DNA of 8,033 nucleotides, from the NCBI GenBank assembly GCA_965660195.1, contig CBFHZM010000074.1:1-8033 (forward strand), written 5' to 3'. Shown one piece after another: positions 7,347 through 8,033 of the stretch (its first letter is position 1; each line of letters opens with the position of its first letter). The notes under the pieces were generated by a model. The model did not search any database and was not told where the DNA came from. It saw nothing but the letters and a program-made list of their open reading frames with translations. Source of the DNA: JAYODZ01 sp965660195 (GTDB lineage: Bacteria > Pseudomonadota > Alphaproteobacteria > RS24). A program made the translations under genes and the position numbers.

Positions 7347-7928
7347 ATGTTCGGGTGGCAAGTTTTTGCACCAAAATCGATCGTCTTATCAGGCATGTCG
7401 ATTGTGTTGCGGCCGCCGCGGCGGTGTGATTATCAAGAATGGTCTGCGCTTCGACGGAGAAATCAAAATATACTTCGTGAACGTGAGCCGCAATGGCCGC
7501 CCGATGCTTTGACGCGGCGCTATTATCGACGCTATGTGCGGGAATATCGCCTCGCAGCGCGCTACGCGCTTGGCTATGGGTTTTTAGTATTTCGGGCCGA
7601 TAATAGTCAGCTGATGGGGGCTGTGCATTTAACCCAAATCCGCCGCGGTGCAGCGCAGATGGGCACGCTTGGATATTGGTTAGGCGAAGAGTTTCAAGGT
7701 CACGGTTATATGCGTGAAGCGGTGGCTTTAGTATGCGACTTTGCCTTTACCGCGCTTGCGTTGCATCGTCTCGAGGCCGCGTGCATGTTGGATAATGCCG
7801 CCTCCCAGACGGTGCTGACGGTAAATGGCTTCGCGCATGAGGGGCGGGCAAAAAACTATTTGCAAATTAATGGGCATTGGGTCGACCATGAATTGTTCGG
7901 ACTAGGTAGCGAGGATTGGGCGTCATGA
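7347..7928 (+). CDS. GNAT family N-acetyltransferase, RimJ-like
   Basis: This 193-residue protein belongs to the GNAT acetyl-CoA-dependent acetyltransferases of the RimJ/RimL type, which acetylate protein N-termini or small amines. The true substrate cannot be read from sequence. Visible marks are LRPPRRCDY (21-29) at the start of the fold, REPQWPPDALT (46-56), the strand LGYWLGEEFQGHGYMREAV (108-126) with the acetyl-CoA-binding GHGY turn at 118-121, LHRLEAACMLDNAAS (139-153) and the C-terminal NYLQINGHWVDHELFGL (170-186). No Shine-Dalgarno sequence is obvious before the ATG, which lies three bases after the thrC stop. Coupling to thrC is likely. An internal ATG at 7395 would still keep the LRPP motif and is a possible alternative start. 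The stop overlaps the next gene by four bases (ATGA). Confidence 0.93.
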   Translation: MFGWQVFAPKSIVLSGMSIVLRPPRRCDYQEWSALRRRNQNILREREPQWPPDALTRRYYRRYVREYRLAARYALGYGFLVFRADNSQLMGAVHLTQIRRGAAQMGTLGYWLGEEFQGHGYMREAVALVCDFAFTALALHRLEAACMLDNAASQTVLTVNGFAHEGRAKNYLQINGHWVDHELFGLGSEDWAS

Positions 7929-8033
7929 ATCTAATGCGACTCATCATTTTAACAGCTCTAGTCTTTACCGCGATTAAGCCTGCTGAGGCGTTAGACCCGT
8001 TACGTATCGATGGTCAAATTGGCCTCATCCATA
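7925..8033 (+). CDS. Secreted or periplasmic protein, N-terminus only (3' partial)
   Basis: An open frame begins at an ATG overlapping the GNAT stop by four bases and continues to the window edge, giving 36 visible residues. GAGG at 7911-7914 lies 10 bases upstream of the ATG. The N-terminus looks like a signal peptide: MNLMR with one positive charge, a hydrophobic core LIILTALVFTA, then a region ending AEA before LDPLRID, which suggests cleavage near residue 22. Export to the periplasm or beyond is therefore likely. Too little of the mature protein is present to recognise a family, and I assign no function. An alternative ATG at 7934 would shorten the n-region to leave MRLI and is less well placed relative to the GAGG. 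Confidence 0.75.
   Translation, partial: MNLMRLIILTALVFTAIKPAEALDPLRIDGQIGLIH

Noticed and set aside
1..8033. A new defence, mobile or biosynthetic system hidden in the window
   Set aside because: Nearly every base is accounted for by recognisable housekeeping genes on one strand with uniform composition. I saw no repeats, transposase, integrase or tRNA.

Overview
The window is one strand of tightly packed genes, all on the + strand. It carries the aa3-type cytochrome c oxidase (cta/cox) operon of an alphaproteobacterium, followed by threonine synthase, a GNAT acetyltransferase and the start of a secreted protein. The assignment rests on three things: the CoxA and CoxC sequences are close to the alphaproteobacterial/mitochondrial type; the gene order coxB-coxA-ctaB-small ORF-ctaG-coxC-DUF983-SURF1-thrC is typical of that class; and base composition by eye is only slightly above half G+C. 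I cannot name an order with confidence. A Rhodospirillales-like or marine lineage with moderate GC would fit.

Layout: coxB (3' part, CuA domain) 1-656; coxA 668-2272; ctaB (heme O synthase) 2290-3210; a 58-residue single-span membrane protein 3210-3386; ctaG/Cox11 (CuB copper delivery) 3383-3961; coxC 3964-4797; a DUF983 membrane protein with a zinc-ribbon-like N-terminus 4801-5184; SURF1 5191-5928; thrC 5943-7343; a RimJ-type GNAT acetyltransferase 7347-7928; and a signal-peptide protein running off the right edge from 7925. The longest gap between genes is 17 bases, and three junctions overlap by 1 or 4 bases. I see no room for an internal promoter or terminator between genes, so the block reads as one transcript or part of one.

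The first eight genes serve one machine. Subunits I, II and III make the oxidase core, CtaB starts heme A synthesis, Cox11 inserts CuB and SURF1 aids heme a3 insertion. The small ORF and the DUF983 protein are probable accessory or assembly proteins of unproven role. Heme A synthase (CtaA) is not in the window. ThrC and the GNAT protein have no known mechanistic link to the oxidase. Their position reflects a linkage common in alphaproteobacteria.

I found no mobile element, CRISPR array, tRNA/rRNA, phage or defence gene. This is ordinary core genome. The observations most worth a second look are the small membrane ORF, an unusual Ala in the CoxA HPEVY motif, the DUF983 gene, and the direct thrC-GNAT junction where I would expect an M16 peptidase gene.
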